Of a DNA stretch of 38,467 nt, positions 1 through 8,614 are shown in pieces (the first letter of the stretch is position 1; every line of letters begins with the position of its first letter). The DNA lies in contig CAZOWW010000047.1 in assembly GCA_964583765.1 (NCBI GenBank), forward strand, positions 1-38,467, given 5' to 3'. The DNA comes from CAZOWW01 sp964583765. GTDB lineage: Bacteria; Actinomycetota; Actinomycetes; Actinomycetales; Kineosporiaceae. A program made the translations under genes and the position numbers. Below the pieces are notes generated by a model. The model saw nothing but the letters and a program-made list of their open reading frames with translations. It did not search any database and had not been told where the DNA came from.

Positions 1-2
1 AC

Positions 3-2843
3 TTCTTCGACAACCCGCACCAACCGGAGCGCGACGACCTCGAGCTCACGGCGGCCCTGCGCTCCCCTGGCGTCCGCCGGATCGCCGCCGCGGCGGCGAC
101 CCTCCCCGCCCCCGCGCTCGACGCCGTCCACCAGTTGATCGAGGCCACCCAGCACCTGGACCCCGGGCGACCGATCGGCCGGGCACACCCGACCGATCCG
201 CCGGACCAGGAACACTGGGCGGACCAGGCACGGCGCGGACCCGAATCGCTTCCACTCGATCCCCACACGTCCGGGAGCACGGGCGCCGCGGTCTCCGAGG
301 CCCTGCGGCGCACGACGGTCGATGGGCCCCTGGCGACCCCGGCGGACGGACTCACCCTGCGCGAACCGGGAACCGCCGAACCGAGCCGGGTGTCCCGGGC
401 GGAGCTGGAGCTGGCCTATGCGCGGCTGGCGCTGCGCAACGGCGAGGCCGCCGCCGCCCGTGACCGGCTGCTGGCGCTGACCGCGGTTCCCGGGCACGAC
501 CGGGCGGGACGCGACGAGCTCGACCTGCTGCTCGCCCAGGCCCACGAGAAGCTCGGCGACCTGCCCGCCGCTGCGGGCGTGTTGTTGCCGCTGCACCGCC
601 GGTGCCTGCACGGCACCTCCCGGTTACCGGCCAACGACGTCAGCATGGCCCTGTGTCGCGTCTACCTGCTCGCGGGCGACCTCGACGCCGCCGTGCGAGT
701 GGCGGAGGAGGGGTTGCGGGCCTGCGAGCGCGACGCCCTGGTCGGCACGGACGGCCACCTGCGCCTCGCCGCGACACTCATGGCGGCCCACCTCGAACTC
801 GGCAACCTCGTGCACTGCTCCGCGCTCGCCCAGGAACTGCTGCAGCTCGCCCAGGCCTCGGGATCCGCGATGGGCCTGGCCGCGGTCTACTGGAACTCGT
901 CGCTCGCCGCCGAGGCACGCGGGGACGTCGTCGAGGCGCTGCGGTTGTCCCATCGCTCCCTGGCGATCATGTCCGAGCGCGAGACCGTCCGGGACCTGCC
1001 CCGGCTGCGTACCGACGTCGCCCGGATCATCCTGCGCTGCGACCCGGGCCGGGCCGCCGAGGCCTCCGCACTGCTCGACCAGACCCTGCCCGTCCTCCAG
1101 GATCTCGGCGGCGAGAACGATCTGGGTGAGTGGCACCTGGCCCGCGGGCACGCCCACCTGCTGCTCGGCGAGCCCGAACTCGCCGAGATCAGCATGCGCA
1201 CGGCACTGCGCATGCTCGGGTCGTCCACGCGCAGCGAGTCCGCCCGCGGGCTGGTCTTCCTCGGCGACGCCGTCGCCACCCAGGACCGCCACGAGGAGGC
1301 CCTGGAGCACTACCAGGCCGCGATGACGGTGCTCGAGGACTGTCCTCGTTCCCGGGCGGTCGCCGCGATCTGGCGGGACCTCGCCGAGCGCCTCGCGACG
1401 CGTGGTGATCCCGCCACCCAGGAGGCCTACCGGCGCGCCCTGGACGCCTGCGGGGTCCGCGCGGTCCCGCTGGCCGAGTCGCCGCTTTCCCCGGCGCTCA
1501 CGCCGATCGAGGGCCGGACCCTCATCCCCTCCCCCCAGAGCGTCGAGGCCGCCCAGCGCGACCTCGACCAGGCCGCGGGCCTCCTGCGCCGTGGCCGCAC
1601 CGAATCCGCGCACGAACTCGTCGCCGCGGTGCTGGCCAGTGCCGGGCTGCCGCTGCCGGTCCGGGACCAGGCGCTGCTCCTGCTCGCCCAGGTCCAGGAA
1701 GCCACGGGCGATCTGCCCGCCGCCGTGGCCACCCTCACCCAGGTGGTCGACCGGTGCCTGCGCGAGGACCCCCGCGCCGTGCTCGCCCCGGCCGCGGCCC
1801 ACCTGTGCGGCCTGCACCAGACGGTCGGCGACCTCGACGCGGCGGTCCACACCGCCGAGGACGCCCTGGCTGGTCTGCTCGCCCGGGGCACCCGCGAGGA
1901 CGACGACGGCGTGCTGCGGCTGCGCTGCGTGCTGTTGATCTGCGCGCACCTGTCCGGGAGCCTCCGTGAGGCCGGGTCCGCGGCCGAACTGGTCCACCAT
2001 GCGCTCAAGCGGCGGGTGGGCCTACCCGAGGGGACCGCGGACGCCTGCCTGGCGCCCGGCGACGAGGGTCCTGAGGCAGCGGCGGAGCGTGGCACCGAAC
2101 TCGGACCCCACGTGCTCGCGGTGGTGCTCGACCACGACCTCCTCGCCGGGCTCCCTCCCCTGCAGATCGAGCTCGCCGCGCTCGTCGCCCGCACCGACCG
2201 CACCCGGGCGGTGGCCGCAGGCCGGCTGCTCGACACCCTGCCCGACGGCGCCCCCGGACCGATGAGCCCGCCCACCCGGGCAGCCTGGGCCTGCGCCCGC
2301 AGCCTGGTGCACCGGCTCTGCGGCGAGCCCGCGGCCGCCGAGGTACAGGCCCGGGCGGCGCTCGACCTGCTGGACGGCCATCCCGGACCCCTGGCCGCGC
2401 GGGCGCACCTCGAACTCGCGGCGGGCCTGGCCTGCCGGCCGGATCCCTCGCGGGCGGCCGAGCAGTACCGCGCCGCGGTGAGGGACCTCGACGGGGTACC
2501 ACTCAGCCGCGCACATGCCGCGATCCTGCGGGAGGCCGCGGACGGCCTGGTCGCTGTCGGCCGCCCCGATGCGGACCTCTACCGGCGCGCCCTCGACCTG
2601 GCCGGGGTCGCCGCCGGCCAGGCCCAGCAGCTTCCCCTGGACCCCGTGCGCCCCGCCGGCCGGACCTCGGCCACCAGCTCGCCGTCCGCCACCGGTTCGG
2701 TCTCGCCCAAGGGCTCGTCGTCCCACAGCGGCTCGATCTCCCTCGACGACCCGTCGTCGCCTGGCGAGGACCTCCGGGCCCGCGGTCGGGGCACCCGCCC
2801 GCGCCGGACGACCGCGCCCGCCGGAGGTCCCCCCCGCCGATGA
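3..2843 (+). CDS. XRE-type regulator-like protein with duplicated TPR domain (5' partial)
   Basis: The frame is open from base 3 to the TGA at 2841-2843, so the gene starts outside the window. The first visible residues (FFDNPHQPERDDLELTAALR, followed by a GVRRIAAAAATLP segment and DAVHQLIEAT) resemble the linker that follows the helix-turn-helix in actinobacterial XRE regulators, from memory of the family. The HTH itself is not in the window. The rest is alpha-helical TPR-like sequence. Two halves resemble each other: roughly bases 402-1472 and 1540-2640 each contain an ELxxAxxLLxxG-type start, a GDLPAA, RCL and GDLDAAV series, and end in YRRALD(A/L)xGV. This looks like an internal duplication of a whole TPR module. 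The C-terminal 60 residues are low complexity (S, P, R rich). The downstream exporter gene is 86 bases away on the same strand. DNA-binding function is inferred; the TPR fold is well supported. Confidence 0.7.
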   Translation, partial: FFDNPHQPERDDLELTAALRSPGVRRIAAAAATLPAPALDAVHQLIEATQHLDPGRPIGRAHPTDPPDQEHWADQARRGPESLPLDPHTSGSTGAAVSEALRRTTVDGPLATPADGLTLREPGTAEPSRVSRAELELAYARLALRNGEAAAARDRLLALTAVPGHDRAGRDELDLLLAQAHEKLGDLPAAAGVLLPLHRRCLHGTSRLPANDVSMALCRVYLLAGDLDAAVRVAEEGLRACERDALVGTDGHLRLAATLMAAHLELGNLVHCSALAQELLQLAQASGSAMGLAAVYWNSSLAAEARGDVVEALRLSHRSLAIMSERETVRDLPRLRTDVARIILRCDPGRAAEASALLDQTLPVLQDLGGENDLGEWHLARGHAHLLLGEPELAEISMRTALRMLGSSTRSESARGLVFLGDAVATQDRHEEALEHYQAAMTVLEDCPRSRAVAAIWRDLAERLATRGDPATQEAYRRALDACGVRAVPLAESPLSPALTPIEGRTLIPSPQSVEAAQRDLDQAAGLLRRGRTESAHELVAAVLASAGLPLPVRDQALLLLAQVQEATGDLPAAVATLTQVVDRCLREDPRAVLAPAAAHLCGLHQTVGDLDAAVHTAEDALAGLLARGTREDDDGVLRLRCVLLICAHLSGSLREAGSAAELVHHALKRRVGLPEGTADACLAPGDEGPEAAAERGTELGPHVLAVVLDHDLLAGLPPLQIELAALVARTDRTRAVAAGRLLDTLPDGAPGPMSPPTRAAWACARSLVHRLCGEPAAAEVQARAALDLLDGHPGPLAARAHLELAAGLACRPDPSRAAEQYRAAVRDLDGVPLSRAHAAILREAADGLVAVGRPDADLYRRALDLAGVAAGQAQQLPLDPVRPAGRTSATSSPSATGSVSPKGSSSHSGSISLDDPSSPGEDLRARGRGTRPRRTTAPAGGPPRR

Positions 2844-2914
2844 AGCGCGGCGCCCCGGCGTCGATGCCGGGTTTCCCTGCCGGGCCCCCCTGCACGCCCG
2901 CCACCCTGGGCGGA

Positions 2915-2920
2915 TAGCGT
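2915..2920 (+). promoter_or_regulatory. candidate -10 element (TAGCGT) close to the start codon
   Basis: TAGCGT fits the actinobacterial TANNNT -10 pattern and ends 9 bases before the ATG at 2930. No Shine-Dalgarno lies between them, so the exporter gene may have a very short leader or be nearly leaderless. No -35 is obvious. Confidence 0.25.
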
Positions 2921-2929
2921 CGAGCCACC

Positions 2930-3541
2930 ATGGATCTCGCCGTCGCCCTCGCCACCTTCGCCTTGATCATTCCGGTGGAGCTGCCGGACAAGACGTTCGT
3001 CGCCACGCTCGTCCTCGCGACCCGCTACCGGCCGCTCCAGGCCTGGATCGGCGTCACGCTGGCCTTCGCCGTCCAGTCGCTCGTCGCGGTGGCGTTCGGC
3101 GACCTGATCAGTGCGTTGCCGGACGAGCCGGTGACCCTGGCCGCCGCGGCCTTGTTCGCGGCCGGGGGGGTGATCCTGCTGCGGGGGGCCTCGCTGGTGG
3201 ACGCCGACGAGGCCGAGGAGGAGTTCGCCGGTCGGGTGACCGCGGCGAAGTCGGGGCTCCGCGCCGTGCTCAGCAGTTTCCTCGTGCTGTTCCTCGCCGA
3301 GTGGGGCGACCTGTCGCAGCTGCTCACGGTCGGCCTGGCCGCCCGGTACCACGACCCCGTGGCGGTGTTCCTCGGCTCCTGGACCGCCCTCGCCCTCGTG
3401 GCCGGAGCGGCGGCCCTGCTCGGACGGGCCCTGCTGCGGCGGATGCGGCTCTCCACGATCCGCCGGATCGGTGGCTGGGTGTGCCTGGTCCTCGCCACGC
3501 TCACGGCACTCGCCGCGGCCGGGGTGGACCTGCCCATCTGA
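2930..3541 (+). CDS. TMEM165/GDT1 (UPF0016) family Mn2+/Ca2+ exporter
   Basis: 203 residues, almost wholly hydrophobic, with about six predicted membrane helices. It carries both signature motifs of the family, one in each half: ELPDKT near residue 16 (consensus E-x-G-D-K/R-S/T, here with Pro in place of Gly) and EWGDLS near residue 123. The acidic residues of these motifs form the cation path in characterised members, so cytoplasmic manganese or calcium export with H+ exchange is the likely role. The pseudo-symmetric halves are joined by a short acidic loop (DADEAEEE). The ATG at 2930 is the only reasonable start. A 19-base tandem repeat begins 10 bases past the stop, and the GT87 gene converges from the other side. 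Confidence 0.88.
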   Translation: MDLAVALATFALIIPVELPDKTFVATLVLATRYRPLQAWIGVTLAFAVQSLVAVAFGDLISALPDEPVTLAAAALFAAGGVILLRGASLVDADEAEEEFAGRVTAAKSGLRAVLSSFLVLFLAEWGDLSQLLTVGLAARYHDPVAVFLGSWTALALVAGAAALLGRALLRRMRLSTIRRIGGWVCLVLATLTALAAAGVDLPI

Positions 3542-3551
3542 GCCGCCCGAA

Positions 3552-3605
3552 CCTGCTCGTCCGACCGACTCCTGCTCGTCCGACCGACTCCTGCTCGTCC
3601 GACCG
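3552..3605. repeat. 19-base tandem repeat, 2.8 copies, just past the exporter stop
   Basis: CCTGCTCGTCCGACCGACT occurs at 3552-3570 and 3571-3589 exactly, with a partial third copy at 3590-3605. It begins 10 bases after the TGA of the exporter gene. Confidence 0.95.
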
Positions 3606-3684
3606 GCCGGGACCCCTCCCACCAACCGGAACCGACCCGTCTGAGCACGGTCCGCCGTGCGCCGGCCCGGTGGTTCGTGCCCAA

Positions 3685-3728
3685 CTCGGGACCCCGGTGT
3701 TTCCGCGGCGGGCGGCTCGGGACCCCGG
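3685..3728. repeat. 13-base direct repeat in the convergent gap
   Basis: CTCGGGACCCCGG occurs at 3685-3697 and 3716-3728. It lies between the exporter and the GT87 stop codon at 3734. Confidence 0.8.
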
Positions 3729-3733
3729 CGGGC

Positions 3734-5149
3734 TCAGCTGCCGGTGAGCACCCGGGGACCGGCGGGATCGGACCCGGTGGGACCCGACTCCGCGGCTTCC
3801 GCGCCGTCCTCCCCCGCCGTGGACGCCCCGCGCGCTGCCGGACGGTCCGCGGGAAGGTCGGTGGCGTCCGCCCCTGCCGGCCGGGACCTCCCGAGCGGGC
3901 GGACCACGAACCACCAGAGGAGCACGAGCCCCAGGAGCGCCGTCACGGTGTAGCCGTCCTGGACGGTCTTGCCCAGCCAGACCGGGACACTCCCGTGAGC
4001 CAGCCAGTCCTCGCCCCACCAGGGCAGGCGCAGCAGCTGCGGGATCAGGAAGATCCCCGCGACGACCAACCTGCGCCGGCGCCGTCCGTCCCCGGTCAGC
4101 GCGCCGAGCGCGACCACACCCCAGAACAGGTGATGGATCCAGGAAACCGGAGAGACCAGGAACGCCATGAGGCCGAGGCAGGCCACCACACCCACCGTGT
4201 CGCCGGCCCGGTCCAGACGGGCCGAGCAGTACACGGCCAGCGCGGAGACGGCGAGCACGGCAGCGACCCAGGCGAGGGACCAGCCGGCACCGTGCAGGGT
4301 CGTGCGCCCGCTCACCATGCGGATCAGGGCACCGCGCATCGACTGGTTCGAGGTGTTGTCATTGGCCCCGAGACGGTTGGGGTCCAGCAGCGCGTCGGTC
4401 CAGAACGCGGCGGTCGCCGACGGGGCGAAGAGCCCCACCAGCGCGGTGAGTCCCCCGGCCGTGCCCACCGAGACTGCAAGGGTGCGCCACTGGCGGGTGA
4501 CGGCCCAGTGCACCCAGAACACGGCCGGGGTGAGTTTGATCGCCGCGGCCACTCCCACCAGGGCGCCCCGCGGCCAGAACAGGGGCCGGCCGTCCCGAGG
4601 GTCGGAGCGGGCCAGATCCGCCAGACAGAGACCGACGATCACGGCGTTCACCTGGCCGAACCGGATGCTGTCCGAGACCGCCAGGGTGCACACGCAGGCC
4701 GCCGCGACGACGCCCCGCAGCACCGGGCCCCAGGGGCCGAGCCGGCTCAGGAGCGGACGGAACGCGAGTCCCACGATCATCCACAGCAACCCGAGCTGCA
4801 CGAACGTCCAGATCCAGCCCATCGCCGAGAACGGTGCCAGGAGCAACGGCAGCCCGGCGACGGCCGCGAACGGCGGGTAGGTGAACGGCAGGTACTGAGG
4901 GGAATTGGTCCTCAGGTCGTACAATGGTTCGCCGGTGACGAGTGCCCTCGCGGCCTCCCGGTAGACCTCCAGGTCCACCTGCCACACCGTGCGAGGCTGG
5001 ACCCACAGGTAGGAGTAAACCCAGGGAGCGGCCGCGACCAGGAACGCCAGGATTCCGACCGCCCAGGGCAACCACCGGCCGCGCACACCGCGGAACGGAC
5101 GGACGGATCTGGGGTGGGATGTGGGTACAGGCGTTTCGGGCACAGACAT
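3734..5149 (-). CDS. GT87-family polyprenyl-phosphate-mannose-dependent mannosyltransferase
   Basis: 471 residues from the ATG at 5149. The frame stays open further upstream, but that part is proline/arginine-rich and overlaps the start of the divergent gene, so I reject it. The protein is polytopic: a short cytoplasmic N-terminus, a first helix (VGILAFLVAAAPWVYSYLW), then the DLEVYREAARALVTGEPLYD segment typical of GT87, whose Asp corresponds to the catalytic Asp of PimE-like enzymes. YLPFTYPPFAA, GQVNAVIVGLCLADL, AAIKLTPAVFW and NQSMRGALIR are further GT87 signatures. Such enzymes add alpha-1,2-mannose to lipid-linked glycans on the outer face of the membrane using polyprenyl-phosphate mannose. 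The C-terminal 50 residues are disordered and Ala/Asp-rich. The acceptor is unknown. It is divergent from the alkaline-phosphatase-like membrane protein. Confidence 0.85.
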   Translation of the reverse strand: MSVPETPVPTSHPRSVRPFRGVRGRWLPWAVGILAFLVAAAPWVYSYLWVQPRTVWQVDLEVYREAARALVTGEPLYDLRTNSPQYLPFTYPPFAAVAGLPLLLAPFSAMGWIWTFVQLGLLWMIVGLAFRPLLSRLGPWGPVLRGVVAAACVCTLAVSDSIRFGQVNAVIVGLCLADLARSDPRDGRPLFWPRGALVGVAAAIKLTPAVFWVHWAVTRQWRTLAVSVGTAGGLTALVGLFAPSATAAFWTDALLDPNRLGANDNTSNQSMRGALIRMVSGRTTLHGAGWSLAWVAAVLAVSALAVYCSARLDRAGDTVGVVACLGLMAFLVSPVSWIHHLFWGVVALGALTGDGRRRRRLVVAGIFLIPQLLRLPWWGEDWLAHGSVPVWLGKTVQDGYTVTALLGLVLLWWFVVRPLGRSRPAGADATDLPADRPAARGASTAGEDGAEAAESGPTGSDPAGPRVLTGS

Positions 5150-5351
5150 ATTCTCGCCCGACCCAACCCCTGCTCCCGGACCAGGACTCGAATCAGCGCC
5201 TCCACCGCCCCCGCAACGCCCGGGGCCCCGCGCCGGCATCGGGACGTTCCGGACTGCACCCGCCGGTCGCGCTCCCGTCCGGCATCTCGTTCTCGTCCGG
5301 CACCTCGCTCCTGCCCGACGCAGGACCGGCCGGGGTCTCGCCGGGGTCCCG

Positions 5352-7781
5352 ATGACCCTGATCATGCTGACCGTCCTCGTCGTCCCGGCTCTCCTGCCCG
5401 CAGCCGCCCGGGCCACCACCGGGCCCACAACCGTCGGGTCCACGACCACCGGGTCCGCCCGTACCGGACCTGTCGTCGTCATCGGCACCGGTGGGACGCG
5501 GTGGGACGACGTGGACCTCGACGCCCCCACCCTCACCGGGCTGCTGAGCGCCGCCAGCATCGGAGTGCTCGCGGTGCGCAGCGTCCACGACACCACCTGC
5601 CCGGTCGACGGCTGGCTGACCCTGTCCGCGGGCCGTCGGGCGGCCGCACCCCGCGCCTCGGGCGACCCCGACCGGGCGGGCTGCCCTGCACCGGCGGTGC
5701 GGCTCGACGCGGCACCCGGCGGCAGCGCCACCGTGACCGGCTGGTCCTCGTACCTCGCCCAGGCGCACGCCGACCCCTACGACGCCGAGCCGGGGCTGCT
5801 GGGCCGGCTCCTGCAGGCGTCGACGTCGGTGGTCGCGGTGGGCCCGGGCGCCGCGGTCGCGGTCGCCGACGGCCAGGGTCGCCTGGCGCATGCCTTTGTC
5901 GGCGTCGACCCTGCTGCCCCCGAGCCCGGAGGCGGGGCTCCGGACCCCTCGGTGCTGGCGACCGATCTGGACGAGCAGGTACGCGCAGCCCTCGCCCTCG
6001 ATCCCGACCTGCTCGTCGTCGACGCCGGGGCGGTGCGCGATCCCGCGGAACAGCCGGCCGGTGCCCCCCGGCCCACGGGCCTGTGGACCGAATCGGTGAC
6101 GGACCAGGTGAGTGCCCTGGATACGCGCCTGCAGTTGGTACTCGGCGAGCTCCCCACCGGGGCGACGGTGATCGTCGCCTCACTCGCCGACTCGGGGCGG
6201 CAGCCGCAACTCCAGCTCGTCGCGGCCCTGGGCCCGGGTCCCGCCGGCGCGCACGCGTTCGCCCCCGCGCTGCTGCGCAGCGACTCGACGCGTCAGGACG
6301 GTCTGGTGCAGCTCACCGACCTCCAGCCGACCGTGCTGCGGCTTCTCGGCCACCCGGTGCCCGCCGATGCCGTCGGTGCCACGCTGGTCTCGCGCTCGGC
6401 CGGTGAACCCACGAGCCGGCTCCAGCGGTTGCTCGACCTGCAAGAGGCCGCCGTGACCATGCACCAGGTGGTTCCGTCGTTCTTCGCGGCGCTCGTGCTC
6501 GCCCAACTCGTGCTGTACGGGGTCACCGCGGTGGTGCTGCGCCGCCGAGCGGGCACCCCCACCGTGCGGCATCGGTTGCGGGTCGCCGTCACCGGTGCCG
6601 CACTCTGGTTCGCCGCGGTCCCGGCCGGCACCTTCCTGGCGGCCCTGGCCCCCTGGTGGCGCCTGGGGCCGCCGCTGCTCATGGTGAGCCTGCTCAGCAT
6701 CGCCTTCGCCCTGCCGCCGGCCCTCCTCGCGGTCCTGGGCCCGGGGCGCCGCCTGCTGCTCGCCCCGATCGGCTGGGTGGGTGGCCTGTCCGCGCTGGTG
6801 CTCGCCGCGGACGTGCTCAGCGGCTCACGACTCCAGTTGTGCAGCCCGATGGGCGACCAGCCCCTGGTCGCGGGCCGTTTCTACGGGATCGGCAACCCCG
6901 CGTTCGCCCTGTTCGCGTCCGGGATGCTGCTCGCCGCGGCAGCCGCAGCGGACGCTCTCCTGTCCGGGATCGCGATCCGCGGAGCCACCGCCGCCAAGCC
7001 CTCGGCAACCAAGTCCTCGACCGCAGGGACCGATGCGGCGGCCCAGGCCGCGGCCCGACGCCGACGCCTGGCGGCGGGGGTGATCGCGACCGTCGGGCTC
7101 GTGGCCACGCTGGTGGACGGACTGCCGGGAGTCGGCAGCGACTTCGGCGGTCCGCCCGCGATCGTGCCGGCCTTCTCGCTCTTCGCGCTGCTCGTGGCCG
7201 GGGTACGCCTGACCGCGCGCAGGCTGCTCGGGATCTGCTGCGGCACCCTCGCCGCGGTCCTGGCCCTGTCCCTGCTCGACTGGCTGCGTCCGGCGGATCA
7301 ACGCACGCACCTGGGTCGCTTCGTGCAGACCGTGCTGGACGGCGGTGGCGGCACCGTCGTGGCCCGCAAGACGGAGCAGAACGTGGCGGTGCTCACCGCG
7401 AGCCCGCTGAACCTGCTCCTGCCCGTCGTGGTCGTGCTCGTGATCGCAGCCCTGCTCCGCCCGGAGAGGTTCGGCCTGGCCGTGCTGCGGTCCGCCTACG
7501 CCTCGAGTGCCACCCTGCGCCCGGCCCTGGCCTGCCTCGGCGTGCTCCTGGGTATCGCGGTGCTGGTGAACGACTCGGGGACGGCGATGCCGGCCGGGGC
7601 GGCCACACTCGTGCTGCCCCTACTGGTCGCGGTGCTGCTGCGCGCGGCGGACCGGGCCGAGACGCTCCCGCCGGGGCGTCCCCAGGCTGCCCGAAGGCCT
7701 CCCGCGGCGCCCTCGCGCCCACCGTTCTCGCGGCCCTGGCCGAGCCGCCCGGTGGGCAGGGGGCCACGCGGGCGCCGCTGA
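5352..7781 (+). CDS. large membrane protein with N-terminal alkaline-phosphatase-like ectodomain
   Basis: 809 residues from the ATG at 5352. MTLIMLTVLVVPALLPAAAR reads as a signal peptide or first helix. In-frame codons upstream would add a P/R-rich stretch overlapping the divergent gene start. Residues about 40-345 form a soluble domain opening with VVVIGTGGTRWDDV and closing with LVQLTDLQPTVLRLLGHPVP, the end motif common in alkaline-phosphatase-superfamily folds. About ten hydrophobic helices follow to the C-terminus (for example VPSFFAALVLAQLVLYGVTA and LNLLLPVVVVLVIAALL), with SPMGDQPLVAGRFYGIGNPA between them and an Ala/Thr-rich loop near base 7000. Families of this layout occur in actinobacterial envelope clusters. 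The metal ligands are not all evident, so enzymatic activity is uncertain. It converges on the GT2 gene with 19 bases between. Confidence 0.72.
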   Translation: MTLIMLTVLVVPALLPAAARATTGPTTVGSTTTGSARTGPVVVIGTGGTRWDDVDLDAPTLTGLLSAASIGVLAVRSVHDTTCPVDGWLTLSAGRRAAAPRASGDPDRAGCPAPAVRLDAAPGGSATVTGWSSYLAQAHADPYDAEPGLLGRLLQASTSVVAVGPGAAVAVADGQGRLAHAFVGVDPAAPEPGGGAPDPSVLATDLDEQVRAALALDPDLLVVDAGAVRDPAEQPAGAPRPTGLWTESVTDQVSALDTRLQLVLGELPTGATVIVASLADSGRQPQLQLVAALGPGPAGAHAFAPALLRSDSTRQDGLVQLTDLQPTVLRLLGHPVPADAVGATLVSRSAGEPTSRLQRLLDLQEAAVTMHQVVPSFFAALVLAQLVLYGVTAVVLRRRAGTPTVRHRLRVAVTGAALWFAAVPAGTFLAALAPWWRLGPPLLMVSLLSIAFALPPALLAVLGPGRRLLLAPIGWVGGLSALVLAADVLSGSRLQLCSPMGDQPLVAGRFYGIGNPAFALFASGMLLAAAAAADALLSGIAIRGATAAKPSATKSSTAGTDAAAQAAARRRRLAAGVIATVGLVATLVDGLPGVGSDFGGPPAIVPAFSLFALLVAGVRLTARRLLGICCGTLAAVLALSLLDWLRPADQRTHLGRFVQTVLDGGGGTVVARKTEQNVAVLTASPLNLLLPVVVVLVIAALLRPERFGLAVLRSAYASSATLRPALACLGVLLGIAVLVNDSGTAMPAGAATLVLPLLVAVLLRAADRAETLPPGRPQAARRPPAAPSRPPFSRPWPSRPVGRGPRGRR

Positions 7782-7800
7782 GCGCGCAGAACCCTGCCGG

Positions 7801-8604
7801 TCAGGCAGAGCCCGGTCGGTCCGAGCCGGATCGCGAGTCACGCCGGCGTCGCCCGGAGATCCCCGAGCGGGCACGGAACGCCGCGACTCCTCTGCGGACG
7901 CGCCGGACCCACAAGGCCCGTGCCACGTCCCGGTACTGCCGGGCACGGTGGAGCTGCCCCGCCAGGTCGCGTCCGGTGACCCGGTGCTCCAGGGCACAGG
8001 GCACCTCCTCGATCCGGAACCCGGCCCGGAGCAGGTCGATGGTGAGCCCGGTCTCCACCCCCCAACCACGGGCCAGGGGGAGCGCCGCCGAGAAGGCCTC
8101 CCGCGAGAGGCAGCGCATGCCGCTGAGCGGCTGGGTGGGGATCCAGCCCGTGGCTGCGGCGATGCCGTCCCGGGACAGCCGCACCACGAACCCGTGGCCG
8201 CCGCCGGCGGTGCGTTGCGGGGGCAGCACCGCGACGGTCATGTCCGCGGTCCCCTCGAGCACCGGTGGCACGAGCGCCGCCGTGCGCGCGGCAGTGGCGC
8301 CCAGATCGGCGTCCACGAAGAGCAGCACCCGGGAGGGTGCGTCCTGACCGTCGTCCGCCTCCAGGCGCGCCACATGCGCGGCGCCGGTGCGCATGGCCGA
8401 GCCCTTGCCGAGATTGCGGGGATGCCGGACCACGGCGGCCCCCGCGCGCAGCGCCTCCACCGAGGTGGCGTCCCGGGACCCGTCGTCGACGACGATGACC
8501 ATGTCGACACCCGGCAGGGTCCAACTCGCGGTCACCGTGGCGGCGATCCGCTCCGCCTCGTCACGGGCCGGGATCACCACCGCGACGGCTCCTCGTGCCG
8601 TCAT
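7801..8604 (-). CDS. GT2-family glycosyltransferase
   Basis: 267 residues from the ATG at 8604, ten bases downstream of the DUF5926 stop, so probably co-transcribed with it. VAVVIPARDEAERIAATV, VIVVDDGSRDAT, HPRNLGKGSAM and LFVDADLGA are the standard nucleotide-sugar-binding elements of family 2; the DAD of the last is the metal-binding motif. GMRCLSREAFSAAL and ETGLTIDLLRAGFRIEEVPC give the acceptor half. It has no membrane helices and a basic, Arg-rich tail that could sit on the membrane. The resemblance is to DPM1/polyprenyl-phosphate glycosyltransferases. With GT87 and the phosphatase-like protein nearby it could supply a lipid-linked sugar donor, but that is inference. Confidence 0.85.
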   Translation of the reverse strand: MTARGAVAVVIPARDEAERIAATVTASWTLPGVDMVIVVDDGSRDATSVEALRAGAAVVRHPRNLGKGSAMRTGAAHVARLEADDGQDAPSRVLLFVDADLGATAARTAALVPPVLEGTADMTVAVLPPQRTAGGGHGFVVRLSRDGIAAATGWIPTQPLSGMRCLSREAFSAALPLARGWGVETGLTIDLLRAGFRIEEVPCALEHRVTGRDLAGQLHRARQYRDVARALWVRRVRRGVAAFRARSGISGRRRRDSRSGSDRPGSA

Positions 8605-8614
8605 GGCCGGTCGC

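Noticed and set aside
135..137. TTG at 135 as start of the first gene
   Set aside because: The frame is open to base 3 and the upstream residues match the regulator linker, so the gene is truncated by the window edge.
3677..6406. 909-codon plus-strand reading frame
   Set aside because: It is antisense to the clear GT87 gene and then overlaps the phosphatase-like gene in another frame; its product is a P/R/H-rich string with no known motif, as expected for shadow frames at this GC.
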